Of a DNA stretch of 64,000 nucleotides, positions 23,652 to 34,993 are shown in pieces (position 1 is the first letter of the stretch; the number at the start of each line of letters is the position of its first letter). Under the pieces are notes generated by a model. The model did not search any database and was not told the DNA's origin. It saw only the letters and a list, made by a program, of their open reading frames with translations. Source of the DNA: Malachius bipustulatus (Eukaryota > Arthropoda > Insecta > Coleoptera > Melyridae); assembly GCA_910589415.1 (NCBI GenBank), contig OU342638.1, positions 37,173,579-37,237,578 of the forward strand, read 5' to 3'. Both the position numbers and the translations under genes were made by a program.

Positions 23652-25139
23652 AATTAATTATTTTGTAAGTAACACTTGTAACTAATGAAACACGATAGTT
23701 AACATTTCTATTTTAAATAATGTTACTAAAATCAAAATCCGTATTTAGGTATATGGTATATGATTAAGATTAATGATTTATGATAATTTTTTACGGATAT
23801 AAATTATTTCTTCTTCTTCTTCTTGCTTTGCTTAATGGCTTACGCATTACGACGCAGTTACGCACCACTGTGATTTTGTGATATAACAAGGTGTGTCTGC
23901 GCTGCGCGCAGCCTATGACGTCAGTCAGGTGACAGCTACTTGATGTTGCAGTAATTTTAATTAGTTTGACTTGAGTACCTGACTGACGACAAAAATGGTT
24001 TGTTGTGCGATAAGTGAGGGTGTAAGAATCACACAAGAAAAACGAAAGTCAATATGCAGATAAAAATAGTTTGCTTGAAATGGGAAATGGCTTCATTAGT
24101 TTTTATTTATAAGATTCAACTGTCAGTTTTTTTTTTCTTAACTACTGACGCCATATTCAATTTTCATGCTCAAAAAGTAATAAGCAGAAACAAAAACTCG
24201 TAATTTTTAGTTTTTTGCAGTTATTCATGAACTATCAGCAATCTGATTTCATTAATATATTAAAATGAAAATCTGGTAACCTTTTGCTAATTTAATGGAC
24301 CCTATATCTTCTATGGTTCCCTATATCACCCAGTGAGCAAGGAATTAGTCATCATAACTAAACATTTTTTATAATAATTATTGTAATAATAATAATAATA
24401 ATATTGTTTATTGCCCAACAGATATCACTCAATTTACAGGACAATACACTTAAATAAAAGAAATATAAATTTCACAGGCGCACACTTATTATGCAAGATA
24501 TACAAAAAACAAATCAAAACAAAAATCCAGTCTTTGCTTACCAAACTAAGATATAACATTATCTCGAGCCAAACTAAATAGAGTATTGATGGAAAAATAA
24601 TAACATTATAACAAAATATAACAATTCGACAAATAATTTACAGATCCCTAACAATATTTCTGTATTGTTTATTGTAAATTACCCGAATAGTAATTTTAAC
24701 AAAATCAATGTAACACAATAGTACGAACAATAATTTATATGATTTTACTCGAATTCACCATTTAGACCAAACGAATTGACGGCATCGACTTACCCCGATT
24801 CTATTAGGAAATCCAGATGCTCGGAAGGCCCTCACACAATATGGTCTACACCAACTTCAATACATGCTCCACCCTTTTGGTAGTCGATAATAATAGCACG
24901 AAGTTAATTATCGCTCTTCCCATTCGATCGCGATCACGACGACGTTCGTTCTTCTTCTGCGATACTCTGGTCACGACGACGCAGTCGATAAGTCGCCTCG
25001 TCAGAACAAATGGTGAACAGAGTGCGCGTCAAATCAAAACAACAAACAACATGACAATAGAACCAACAGAAATAGCAACATAATAGACCTAGCTAGACAA
25101 TACCAATTTAACCAGGCTTGTTCATACCGATAATAATAA
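23652..25139. other. Duplicated 5' flank of zinc-finger copy 1
   Basis: The sequence matches the flank of copy 2 (26252-27380) over most of its length: a TTCTTC run, the GCATTACGACGCAGTTACGC block, a CRE palindrome (23916-23923; 26523-26530 in the other copy) and a LINE tail. No gene is supported. About 400 bases at 24720-25140 have no counterpart in the other flank. Confidence 0.7.
24375..24690 (-). mobile_element. 5'-truncated LINE 3' tail (copy in block 1)
   Basis: Read on the minus strand, the piece ends in GGGCAATAAACAATATT followed by an ATT repeat, the style of a non-LTR retrotransposon tail. It has no coding part. An almost identical piece lies at 27080-27370 at the same place in the next block, so it was present before the block duplicated. 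Confidence 0.55.
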
Positions 25140-25148
25140 CTTCTAGAT

Positions 25149-26251
25149 ATGTTTGGCCAAATTACTTGTATCTTTTGTTTTGTAAGAACAACCCTGACAT
25201 TTAATTGTACACTACAGTTTCTTTCAAATGTGAACGTTTATAATGTTTATTCAAATAATCTTCAACTTGTGTTTCATAAGAACATTTCTGACATTTGTGC
25301 ATTTTTACATCTTTACAATACAATGTTTACATTTATAATGTTTGGTCAAATTACTTTTCTTTATCGTTTGATAAGAACATTCCTAAGTACATATTTGTAC
25401 TCTTTTACATCTTTTGGATGTTTGATTTTATGATGTTGACTGAGAGAACTGTTATATTTTGTTTCAAAGGAACATTCCTGACATTTGTACACTTTTGGCT
25501 CTTTAGAATGTTTATAATTATAATGTTGGTTTAAAAGATCTTTCCTCCTTGTTTCAAAGGAACATTCCTGACATTTGTACACTTCTACTTCTTTTGAATG
25601 TTTAAATTTATAATGTCTGATCAGACCATCTTTATATCTTGTTTCAAATGAACATTCCTGACATTTGTATGCTTTGCCACTTATTACATGTTTGTGTTTA
25701 AAATGATTGATAAGGTCACGCTTAATTCCACTTTCATATGGACATTCGACACATTTATAAATTTCAGTAAATTGTGCGTGTTTGCGTTTATAATGCACGA
25801 TATAATTACGTTTCTTGTTGGTTGTATACGAACAATGCGCACAGTTATATTTTGTCTGTTCTCCCTTTTCACTTCCCAAAGGACCATCCATCGTGTTTTT
25901 CTCAACAGAGACACCTGCTTGTACAAGTTCGTCATTGAATGTTCCAACTCTCCTCCGGGCCAGTAATTCCCATCCCGGTTTGTGGTCTTTGATATCAATG
26001 TCTTCTCCTTTTAATGTCAAATTATCTGCTTGCACTTGATGAACATCGACTCCTGAGTCTTCTTCGGGTTCTTGTTTTATTGAGTGAGGCGAAAAAGTTT
26101 CCTCAAAATTGTGTAAATGAACCGATCGATCGCATTCCGAGTCATCTTGTCCAGTTTCACACTTTAACTTTGAGGAGAGCTCTCTTTGAATTCTGATAAT
26201 CGTTTCCTGATGTTTAAGTGTAGGATTATTGGCTTCATTCACTTTCATCAT
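25149..26251 (-). pseudogene. C2H2 zinc-finger, tandem copy 2, broken by frameshift
   Basis: The frame from the ATG at 26251 runs 296 residues to 25361, with the shared acidic N-terminus and five good fingers. In the sixth, where copy 3 reads KEYKCQECSYQT, extra bases change it to KEYKYVLRNVLIKR and a stop. Beyond the stop, finger remnants are still readable in shifted frames (KCQKCSYETQVEDYLNKH near 25270), followed by another break, down to about 25149. A five-finger product could still be made, so it is either a recent pseudogene or a shortened gene. Confidence 0.75.
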
Positions 26252-27400
26252 AATTAATTATTTTATAACACTTGTAACTAATGAAACACGTTTCTTTTAA
26301 ATGTGTTCTAATTAAAAATGCTGCTCTCTAAAGGCCGTATTTTATAATTTTTATATGATAATGTTTTAATACTTTTAATTTTTACCGATACCGATATAAA
26401 TTATTTCTTCTTCTTCTTCTTGGCATCTTGGCTTCTTGCTCAATGACTTACGCATTACGACGCAGTTACGCACCACTGTGATTTTGTGATATAACAAGAA
26501 TAAGGTTTGTGCGCGCAGCCTGTGACGTCAGTCAGGTGACAACTACATGCGATTCGGCACTGCAGTAATAAAAATGTCAAACCGCAATTTAGTAGCTTAT
26601 TTCGACGTTTGTAGATGTTGCTGTTGCAGTAATTGAGTAATTTTAATTAATTTGACTTGAGTACCTGACTGTCTGACGACAAAAATGGTTTGTTGTGCGA
26701 TAAGTGGAGGTGTGAATCACGCAAGAAAAACAAAAGTCAGTGTGCAAATAAAAAAAAGTTTGCTTAAAATGGGAAATGGCTTCATTAGTTTTTATTTACT
26801 TTGTTTTATTTAAAACAGTCAGTTTTTTTTTCTTAACTACTGACGCTATATTTAATTTTCATGTTCAAAAAGTTATAAGCAGAAACAAATCGTCATTTTT
26901 AGTTTTTTGCAGTTATTTCATGAACTATCACTACTATCAACAATCTGGTTTTTAACATAATATTAAAATGAAAATCTGATAACCTTTTATTGCTAATTTA
27001 ATTAAGTTATTTCTGTTTAACTGTTATTTATTAAATATCTATATACATTTTTTATAATAAGTATATGCATATTTATAATAATTATTGTAATAATAATAAT
27101 AATATCGTTTATTGCCACAGATATCACTCCATTTAAAGGACAATATACTTAAATAAAATGAAATATAAATTTCACAGGTGCACACTTATTAATTATACAA
27201 GATATACAAAAAACAAATCAAAACAAAAATCCAGTCTTTGTTTACCAAACTAAGATATAACATTATCTCGAACCAAACTAAATTGAGTATTGATTGAAAA
27301 ATGATAACATTATAACAAAATATAACAATTCGACAAATAATTTACAGATCCCTAACAATATTTCTGTATTGTTTATAATTTGAACAAGGAACTCTTTACA
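26252..27400. other. Duplicated 5' flank of zinc-finger copy 2
   Basis: It is the counterpart of 23652-24720, with the same order: TTCTTC run, GCATTACGACGCAGTTACGC block, CRE at 26523-26530, AT-rich part and LINE tail. Short insertions and deletions separate the two. No gene is seen. Confidence 0.7.
27080..27370 (-). mobile_element. 5'-truncated LINE 3' tail (copy in block 2)
   Basis: Near-identical to 24375-24690 (shared GATATCACTC, CACAGGTGCACAC-like blocks and CAGTCTTTG). It lies directly beside the 3' remnant of zinc-finger copy 3, at the block boundary, and could have served as the site of unequal exchange. Confidence 0.55.
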
Positions 27401-27525
27401 CTCTCTACTTTGTTTCATGAAAATGTTCCTGACATTTGTACACTGGACACTTCTGCTTATTTGGAATGTTCATTTTTATAATGCCTGGTCAAATAATCTT
27501 TCCTTCTTGTTTCACATCCTCACAA

Positions 27526-28755
27526 TTATTGTACAGTGTACACTTCAGCTTCATGTGCATGTTTGCATTTATGTTTGGCCAAATTACTTGTATCTTTTGA
27601 TTTGTAAGAACAGCCCTGACATTTTTTGTGCATTACAGTTTCTTTCAAATGTGAACGTTTATAATGTTTATTCAAATAATCTTCAACTTGTGTTTCATAA
27701 GAACATTTCTGACATTTATAAACTTTTGAATCTTTAGAATGTTTACATTTATAATGTTTGGTCAAATTACTTTTCTTTATTGTTTGATAAGAACATTCCT
27801 GACATTTGTACTCTTTTACATCTTTTGAATGTTTGATTTTATGATGTTGACTGAGAGAACTGTTATACTTTGTTTCAAACGAACATTCCTGACATTTGTA
27901 CACTTTTGGATCTTTAGAATGTTTATAATTATAATGTTGGGTCAAAAGATCTTTCCTCCTTGTTTCAAATAAGGAACATTCCTGACATTTGTACACTTCT
28001 ACTTCTTTTGAATGTTTAAATTTATAATGCCTATTAAAACCACTTCTCTCTTTCGTTTGAAAAGAACATTTCTGGCATTTGTAAACTTCAGCATCATCGA
28101 AATGTTTAATTTTAGAATGTCTGGTCAGATCACCTTTATATCTTGCTTCAAACGAACATTCCTGACATTTGTATGCTTTGCCACTTATTAAATGTTTGTA
28201 TTTAAAATGATTGATAAGGTCACGCTTAATTCCACTTTCATATGGACATTCGACACATTTATAAATTTCAGTAAATTGTGCATGTTTGCGTTTATAATGC
28301 AGGATATAATAACGTTTCTTGTTGGTTGTGTACGAACAATGCGCACAGTTATATTTTGTCTGTTCTTCATTTTCACTTCCTAAAGCAGGATGCATTGTGT
28401 TTTTCTTAACAGAGACACCTGCTTGTGCAAATTCGTCATTAAACGTTCCAACTCTCCTCCGGGCCAGTAATTCCCTACCCGGTTTGTGGTCGTCGATGTC
28501 AATCTCTTCTCCTTTTAATGTCAAATTATCTGCTTGCACTTTATGAACATCGACTATTGAGTCTTCTTCGGGTTCTTGTTTTATTGAGTAAGACGATAAA
28601 GTTTTCTCAAAATTGTGTAGATCAACCGATCGATCGCATCTCCAGTCATCTTGTTCAGTTTCACACTTTAACTTTGCGGAGAGTTCTCCTCCTTGAATTC
28701 TGATAATCTTTTCCTGATGTTGAAGTGAAGGGTTATTGACTTCATTCACATTCAT
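27526..28755 (-). CDS. C2H2 zinc-finger protein, tandem copy 3
   Basis: A 409-residue intronless frame with the same acidic N-terminus (KVQADNLTLKGEEIDIDD, IKQEPEEDS) and nine finger units. Signs of decay: an extra residue after the second Cys of one finger (CQECSLFETRR), an altered ninth unit (HKKCQGCSYKSKDTSN), and an early end, EVYTVQ then stop, where copy 1 continues into two more fingers. Downstream minus-strand DNA to about 27400 still shows finger-like codons out of frame. It is probably expressed, but less complete than copy 1. It shares a 555-base head-to-head promoter with RPB9. Confidence 0.8.
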   Translation of the reverse strand: MNVNEVNNPSLQHQEKIIRIQGGELSAKLKCETEQDDWRCDRSVDLHNFEKTLSSYSIKQEPEEDSIVDVHKVQADNLTLKGEEIDIDDHKPGRELLARRRVGTFNDEFAQAGVSVKKNTMHPALGSENEEQTKYNCAHCSYTTNKKRYYILHYKRKHAQFTEIYKCVECPYESGIKRDLINHFKYKHLISGKAYKCQECSFEARYKGDLTRHSKIKHFDDAEVYKCQKCSFQTKERSGFNRHYKFKHSKEVEVYKCQECSLFETRRKDLLTQHYNYKHSKDPKVYKCQECSFETKYNSSLSQHHKIKHSKDVKEYKCQECSYQTIKKSNLTKHYKCKHSKDSKVYKCQKCSYETQVEDYLNKHYKRSHLKETVMHKKCQGCSYKSKDTSNLAKHKCKHAHEAEVYTVQ

Positions 28756-29310
28756 AATTAATTATGTTATAATTATTTAAGCACAGTAGATAATTTTTCT
28801 TTTAAATGTGATCTAATTAAAATGTTAATTAACCTTTCTTTATTAAAAAAAATTGAAAAACCTTTGAAAGAGAAATTCTCTTCTCCCTCTCCCACTAATC
28901 AAAACGTTTGACCATGGTTGGATGATTCCTGTCGTGCTATAGCGCCGATAATTGTGGCAATAATAATTCTACAGCCCTGTAAAAATTTCAAAATTTTAAG
29001 GTAAAAAAAAATTTAATGACCAAATAACCTATTCATTCAATTGTTATCAGTTTCTCTAATTATCTCTAAATCTGATTTTCAAAATAATACCCGAATTCGG
29101 CGCAAACTACAAAAAATATCTAATGCGCATGCGGAGTTATCGGCACTGGAGCAAGGTCATATTTATTTTATTTTTTGAGGTTATAATCACTTCTAATTGC
29201 GTCAATATAATAATAAGGTTGAACAAGAAAACAAGCTCATCTGAATTCTAAAACATTGTTGATTTATAGGTAATAAAATATATTTTTGAAAGCATTCCAA
29301 CTTATTAAAA
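28756..29310. promoter_or_regulatory. Bidirectional promoter, zinc-finger copy 3 / RPB9
   Basis: The two genes are divergent with 555 bases between start codons. TGCGCATGCG at 29124-29133, followed by GAGTTATCGGCACT, is an NRF-1/Ewg-type palindrome joined to a second motif. AGCGCCGATAA at 28941-28951 is the second motif in the opposite direction, nearer the zinc-finger gene. Confidence 0.5.
29124..29147 (+). promoter_or_regulatory. Two-part promoter motif (NRF-1-type palindrome plus ATCGGCACT)
   Basis: TGCGCATGCG then GAGTTATCGGCACT, 164 bases before the RPB9 ATG. The same pair occurs before the YqaJ gene (36039-36072) and, inverted, before Yae1 (38211-38238). Confidence 0.5.
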
Positions 29311-29877
<567 letters not shown>

Positions 29878-30023
29878 TTCTATATTATTTATTTATTTAA
29901 ATCTTATGATAAACATTAAATTAAACGATAACAGAATAAATTAAAATCTTGTCTTATATCTATTTTTTGTTAAGATTAAGAAGTGAGTTCAATAAATATT
30001 TAAATTAATTAGTCTTTTAATCT

Positions 30024-31426
30024 TCACTCCACGATACCATGAAAGACGATCATGTGTTGTTTGACGTACGAGAAATCAGTGAAACTCTTCTCACAAGCGT
30101 TGCACTTGAACGGTTTCTCCCCGGTATGGCTCCGGATGTGTTTCTGGAGCTTATTGTTATCGAAATACGACTTCGGACAGACGTGACAGAAGAACTTCTT
30201 CACTTGCTCCTTGGGAACGACATCGCCGATCCCGTGACATTTCGAAAGATGCACCTCGAGCGACTTCTTATGCTTGTAGCTCTGCTGACAGACGTGGCAT
30301 TTGAAAGCGCATACGTTTGTGTGAGTCTTCAAATGGCGCGTCAGCACGGATTTATTGATGCACCGCCTGTCGCACAGGTGACAGGCGAAATTCTTCTCCC
30401 CAGTGTGCCTCTTCAAGTGGGTGTCCAGACTGCTTTTGAGGGGGAATCTCCGCTTGCACTGCTCGCACTCGTACTTCCACAATGACCTGTCGGTGTGCAC
30501 GCACATGTTGTGCTTGTGGAGGTCAGAGGAGGTGTTGAAAGCCTTCGAACACTTGCCGCACTGGTACGATCGTTTGTTTGCGTGAATCTTCTCGTGGTGG
30601 TAGAGGTCGCTCTTGGTTATGAAGCCTTTGCCGCAGAACGAGCAGATGTGCGAGCGGTCCCTGCTGTGGTAACTCTTGTGCGTTGTGAGGTAGATTGGGG
30701 ACGCGAACGTCCTTGAGCAGAGGTCGCACTGGTACTTCTTCTCGCTCGCGTGTACGTTCTTCAGGTGACGCTTGAGGATGTACTTGTTGATGAAAGTGGC
30801 GCCGCATTCCGAGCAGACGGTCGAGTCGGTCACTTTTGTTCGTGGTTCGCGTTCCTTGCGCGTTTTTGTTTTTGTCTTTCGCTTCGGTTTCGACGAGCCG
30901 ACTTTCGCTGACGAGCTGGAACCTGAAATTTGAATCATTAATGACGAAATTGATACATTTCGTCGAGTTATCCTACCACCGTCAGATTCATCTTTGACGT
31001 CGAAGAAACTATCCAAATTTGATTTCTCCAGATCGAACTCTTCGTCTTTATTGTCATCGTTATCACCTTCTTCTGCTGATTTATTTCTAAAAGTATCGGT
31101 CTTAAGTTCCAGATCATTGATTTGAGATTGTTCAGCTTTTCGACTCTCCTCTGATTTAATGCAGAGCTGATGGAACTTGTAGGCTTGTTGCAAGAGATCC
31201 AGACAGCGGGCACATAACAGATAGTCTTTTTTCCATTCCTACAATAATGTTGCCCGTTAATGTGGCTCAAATTAATGACTGTAAAAGTGGAAAGACTTAC
31301 CACTTCAGGGACGCAAGTTTGTAGCTTTATGAGTAATATAACGTTGTTTTCGTCGGTTTCAAACGTACTTCTGAGATTCTTGTTCACAATCAAGCAAACG
31401 CTGCACTTATTTTGCAACATTTTCAT
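30024..31426 (-). CDS. ZAD-type C2H2 zinc-finger protein
   Basis: Exons 31426-31301, 31238-30977 and 30922-30024 join to 428 residues. The N-terminal about 85 residues form a ZAD: CSVC near residue 8 pairs with CARC in the second exon (LLCARCLDLLQQAYKF), with the ZAD-like helix FHQLCIKSEESR after it. An acidic linker (EEGDNDDNKDEEFDLE) and a basic patch (KPKRKTKTKTRK) precede nine fingers (CSECGATFINKYILKRH through CNACEKSFTDFSYVKQH), three with TGEK linkers. ZAD proteins are an arthropod-expanded group that dimerise through the ZAD and bind DNA, often at insulators or promoters. The one-to-one relative in other insects cannot be named from sequence alone. Confidence 0.9.
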
Positions 31427-31949
31427 TTATAAAAATTATTTTTTTACCAATCGTAACATTTTTTGTTTATTGTATGGTGGAGAAATAGAAAGAATACAAA
31501 AAACATAACATTACTAAATGACGTTTAATATGGAAAATTTGACAGATAACCTATAAATATAACTATATTTTCTTCTTCTTCATGACTGTTAACAAATATG
31601 TCAATACTTAGTAAACTGTTCCACTAAACACAACTTTGCTCTTTCATAAAATGCGCATGCGTTAGAATTAGTGAATAATAAATATTGAAGATTCAGGACA
31701 AGGAATGAAGTAACGTTTATGTTTATGTTATCGGTTTCTTATTAAGACAACAAATGTAAATTATCCTTCGATTAGTTTGATATTTTAATTTATTATGCAC
31801 TATTATAATACTTATTGTAAGAAACACATAAAAAAATAAACAATTCATAATTATATCTTAGTCTTTCGTTAAAAAAATCCTCGCATGCATAACAGAATGT
31901 GATATAACGTAGAGGTAGTCCTAAAAATATAACATAAAAAAATAAACAG
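31427..31949. promoter_or_regulatory. Upstream region of the ZAD gene with NRF-1-type palindrome
   Basis: AATGCGCATGCGTTAG at about 31650-31663 lies 225 bases upstream of the ZAD start codon. The rest is AT-rich and reaches the 3' end of ALKBH2. No gene is seen. Confidence 0.4.
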
Positions 31950-32785
31950 TCACTTGATTATCTTCCTGAAAGTCATATTAATCCTAACACCGGTCACATT
32001 CCTCCTCGCAGGTAAAGAATGGTACCATTTCTTGTTGGTAGGTGGATTCATAAGTAGCAAACTCCCATGCCCCAGTCTCATTTTAACGGCGGGAATGTTT
32101 CTCTTATCGCTTCCCTTCTTTTTCGAATCTCCGTGCTTAAAAACGAAATCCCTCTCGGCCCCCAACGACAAAGACGCAATCGGCGCGAGCTTATCCAGGT
32201 CACTTTCGTCATCGCGGTGGTCTCCTATATAGTCGCGACCGTTCCTGTACCTGAAAATTCAGACACCGACACCATTAGTATTAATAAAAAAAAAATTGGC
32301 CTGATAATGGCCGCTATTTATAGTAAGTAAATAATTGGTGAGTATGTACCTATTTACTAGAACGAAATTGAAATCGTGCCCTGTGACAGTGCGTATTAGT
32401 TCCTTGACAGCTTTGATTTCCGCCGGCCAGGGTTTAGCGGGGATCGTGGTTCCGGAAAATTTATAACTGAGACCTTCGTCGCCAAACGCTACTTGCTGTC
32501 GAGGTATGTCCATCCATCTACCGAACAGCTTCACCTAAATCGTTCGGGATTAGATTTATTAGTTTTAGTTTGGGTCAAACTGACCTTGGTGAGATGTCCT
32601 TCGTAGTACTGAACGCTGTTTTGAAGCTCCTTGTATAGTTCACTGGCCAGTTTGGAAGGGAAAAGGATGGTGTAGTCTAGATCGAGATCTTCTCTTTCGA
32701 TTTTGTTCCAGTTGAGTTTCCTCAGGCTTAGCTTTGATATAGCAGTTAATAAATCCGTGGCCGCATCTTCTTCATTATTCTTCAT
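31950..32785 (-). CDS. ALKBH2: DNA oxidative demethylase ALKBH2
   Basis: Exons 32785-32585, 32534-32350 and 32250-31950 give 228 residues. The Fe(II)/2-oxoglutarate dioxygenase core is plain: VKLFGRWMDIPRQQVAFGD, GLSYKFSGTTIPAKPWP, FNFVLVNRYRNGRDYIGDHRDDE with the iron-binding H-x-D, SLGAERDFVFKH, then HGSLLLMNPPTN, WYHSLPARR with the distal iron His, and the Arg pair (RINMTFRK) that holds 2-oxoglutarate. The nearest match is ALKBH2, which removes 1-methyladenine and 3-methylcytosine from duplex DNA. The start is the ATG after a possible 5' UTR acceptor (CATCTTAG). It is shorter than the vertebrate protein at the N-terminus, so a PCNA motif is not seen. It diverges head to head from POP5. Confidence 0.93.
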
Positions 32786-33948
32786 TCTAAGATGAAATTG
32801 AAATTTACAATAAGTTATAATTTTCATATAATTAAGGTTAATTTCTATGACAACACATTTACAAACGGTAGCCTGAACACACCTATCAAATATTTTCTTA
32901 AATATCGTAACAAATAGTTTAAATCTGGCACCATTTTATTTATATTCTCAGTGACGTAAGCCGTTGCGCGCATGAAACCAAAAAACACCGAACCGCGCAA
33001 ATGTTTCAAATAGAAAGGTGAATTGTTAAAATTTTTGCAGCTCAAATGTCAAAAAAATAAAAAGAAGAAAACTATTAACATAACCTCACTTACGCAATTT
33101 CTTATCTATTCATTCTCGAATCTCGATTATACAACGCACATTCTATCCCAAATGGATTTGGAACACAAAAAAAACTAGATGAAGACTCAAACAGCAACAA
33201 CGACTTCCTCCAGGCAACAAAATAGCTGATTATTAATTAAATCGGGCACGAAAACAATTTAAACACAACCACAACAACAGAAGCAGGAATCTTGTGCCTA
33301 GAGTAACGACAAAGGCAACCGTTTGAGAACAGGTGTCCGTGACGTCCGATTAAGGGTTTTCGACTATACCTCAGTCGACCAAAAGATATAGTAATAAAAG
33401 TGCGCGGTAAGTTTACAATCCAGGTAGGCAGACATTATACACAAGAATTATATACACAAACCTTAGAATGCCCTTCTCATTGGTTTACCGGAACCAGGTA
33501 ACCAATAAATAAGGCACTATCTGCCTACAGATGTGACTACTTGGACCTTAAAAGTTTTGTGCGCAGTTTTATTACTATATCTGTTGGTCGACTGAGGTAT
33601 AGTGGGTTCTCATTAACAGCACTTTTTGTATATTAAGAAAATGTGTTACTAAGATGATAAGTTTAGTAATAGTAAATTACGTTATTTCTTCCTAACGAAG
33701 CTTGACGCTTGAGTCTAAAAAGTTTTTTACTTTCTATTATAATAGTCGAAACAAGTTGTGCGCAAGCGGTACTGCAGACACGTCCAATGACCTAACCTCA
33801 CTTTTAAGTATAAACAAATACAAGACAAATACAAATATTTTTGGTCATGTTTTTCAGATTGCAGATAAAAATGACCACGCTGAGAAACTCGGTTGATAAA
33901 TCATGTATTGTACTGTAAGGTAGTTTAAACCTACTTAATATTGCAAGA
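32786..33948. promoter_or_regulatory. Shared upstream region of ALKBH2 and POP5
   Basis: 1.16 kb separate the two divergent starts. It contains a MITE (33364-33602) and AT-rich sequence. No gene is seen; a 66-codon frame at 32845-33045 has no recognisable features. Confidence 0.5.
33364..33602. mobile_element. MITE family C (239 bases)
   Basis: The left end CTATACCTCAGTCGACC and the right end, its inverse, are inverted repeats for about 42 bases with two mismatches, running on to TATAGTAATAAAA. An inner inverted pair (GTAGGCAGACA with ATCTGCCTAC) follows. If TA is the target duplication (33367-33368 and 33598-33599), the tips start CCTCAGTCGACC, as in Tc1/mariner-type MITEs. No coding capacity. 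Confidence 0.8.
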
Positions 33949-34462
33949 ATGGTGAGACATAAAAACAGGTAACTTCTTGAAATTTTTCTAAAAATCAATA
34001 TTTGGGCCTTTCTAATTAATTTCACTTATTCTACTTACCACTTCCAGGTATCTAGTTGTCGACATCACGACCCCGTCCCCTACACCGAACCTATCCACCC
34101 AGTCCCTCCAGAGCTCCCTCAGCGCCCTAGTCCATCGTTTCCATGGCGATTTCGGTCTCGCAGCCGTCCGCCAGGGCTTCACCGTAAAGTACTGCAACCC
34201 CCACACCCAGATAGCGGTGATCCGGGCCCGGCGAGGACCTCACAGACTGCTCGCCAGCTGCCTCCCGTTCCTCACTGCCGTGGAAGGACAGAGTGTCGCC
34301 GTGCACATGCTTTACACCGGGGCCACGATCAATCAGTGCTTCGGACGGATAAGGGAGCATCAGAGGAGGCGAATCGAAGAAATCGGCGCGACCATGAACG
34401 AGAAAGACAGGGAATGGTTGAGGAAGGTCGGAGTCGGGGTGGAAGGAATTGGCGGACTGTGA
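33949..34462 (+). CDS. Pop5: Ribonuclease P/MRP subunit POP5
   Basis: Exons 33949-33968 (only 20 bases, coding MVRHKN plus two bases) and 34048-34462 give 144 residues. The N-terminus MVRHKNRYLVVDI and the core GDFGLAAVRQGFTVKYCNPHTQIAVIRARRG followed by LPFLTAVEG match POP5 of RNase P and RNase MRP, which process pre-tRNA and pre-rRNA in the nucleus. POP5 pairs with RPP30 to bind the RNA specificity region. The tiny first exon is easily missed; its phase-2 donor and the acceptor at 34047 rebuild Arg and restore the family N-terminus, which supports the model. Confidence 0.9.
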
Positions 34463-34597
34463 GTGAATGATGAGCATTGAGCAGACAATTTTTTTCATGT
34501 GTGTATAATAATAATGATAATAATATAAAACCAGTAAAGAAATTATAAATTAATAAGGTGTATGAATGTGCATTTATAATTATTATTATTTAGTTCC

Positions 34598-34993
34598 CTA
34601 TTTCCCCATCCGTTGAATGGACCATTCCTGCTGGCAAAGGGGGCACCGGTTGTTCTGTTTCACCCACAGAGACATGCAACAATAATGGAAGGAGTGGTTG
34701 CACTCGCCCCAAACCACAACGCAGTCTTGCTTACCGTATAAGTCTTTCTTGCTGTCGGCCTGGCACCGCAGACAACTATCCATCACCTTTTTTCAGAAAC
34801 GGAGAAAATGTAATGCAAGAAATTAATGGTCTGCGGCGGGAAAACTTACCTGTACCCTGCAAATAGCGCAAGTGTCGCACTCGACGTCCCAGCTCCACAT
34901 CGCTACAGCGTTCCATTTCTTCAGGGTAAACATTTTTTCGGGGTTGTTTTTCGTGTCTGACTCGGTGGTTGTTGATGACGGGTCCTCGCTCAT
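34598..34993 (-). CDS. Roc2: RING-H2 protein Roc2 / RNF7 (SAG)
   Basis: Exons 34993-34850 and 34786-34598 give 110 residues. After a short acidic Ser/Thr tail come [19 protein letters not shown], the cullin-binding strand, and the RING-H2: [34 protein letters not shown] and [11 protein letters not shown] 4-residue insert (KDLYGK) before the CVVV strand agrees with the RNF7 subgroup, not Rbx1/Roc1, which carries a different N-terminus and loop. It serves as the E2-recruiting subunit of Cul5-type ubiquitin ligases and helps neddylation. All zinc ligands are present. The gene converges on POP5 with 135 bases between stop codons. Confidence 0.95.

Noticed and set aside
23994..24062. THAP-like start (MVCCAIS) repeated in both duplicated zinc-finger flanks
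   Set aside because: The frames end within a few dozen codons and lack the rest of a THAP domain.
34127..34498. 123-codon minus-strand frame
   Set aside because: Antisense shadow of POP5, whose plus-strand protein is clearly conserved.
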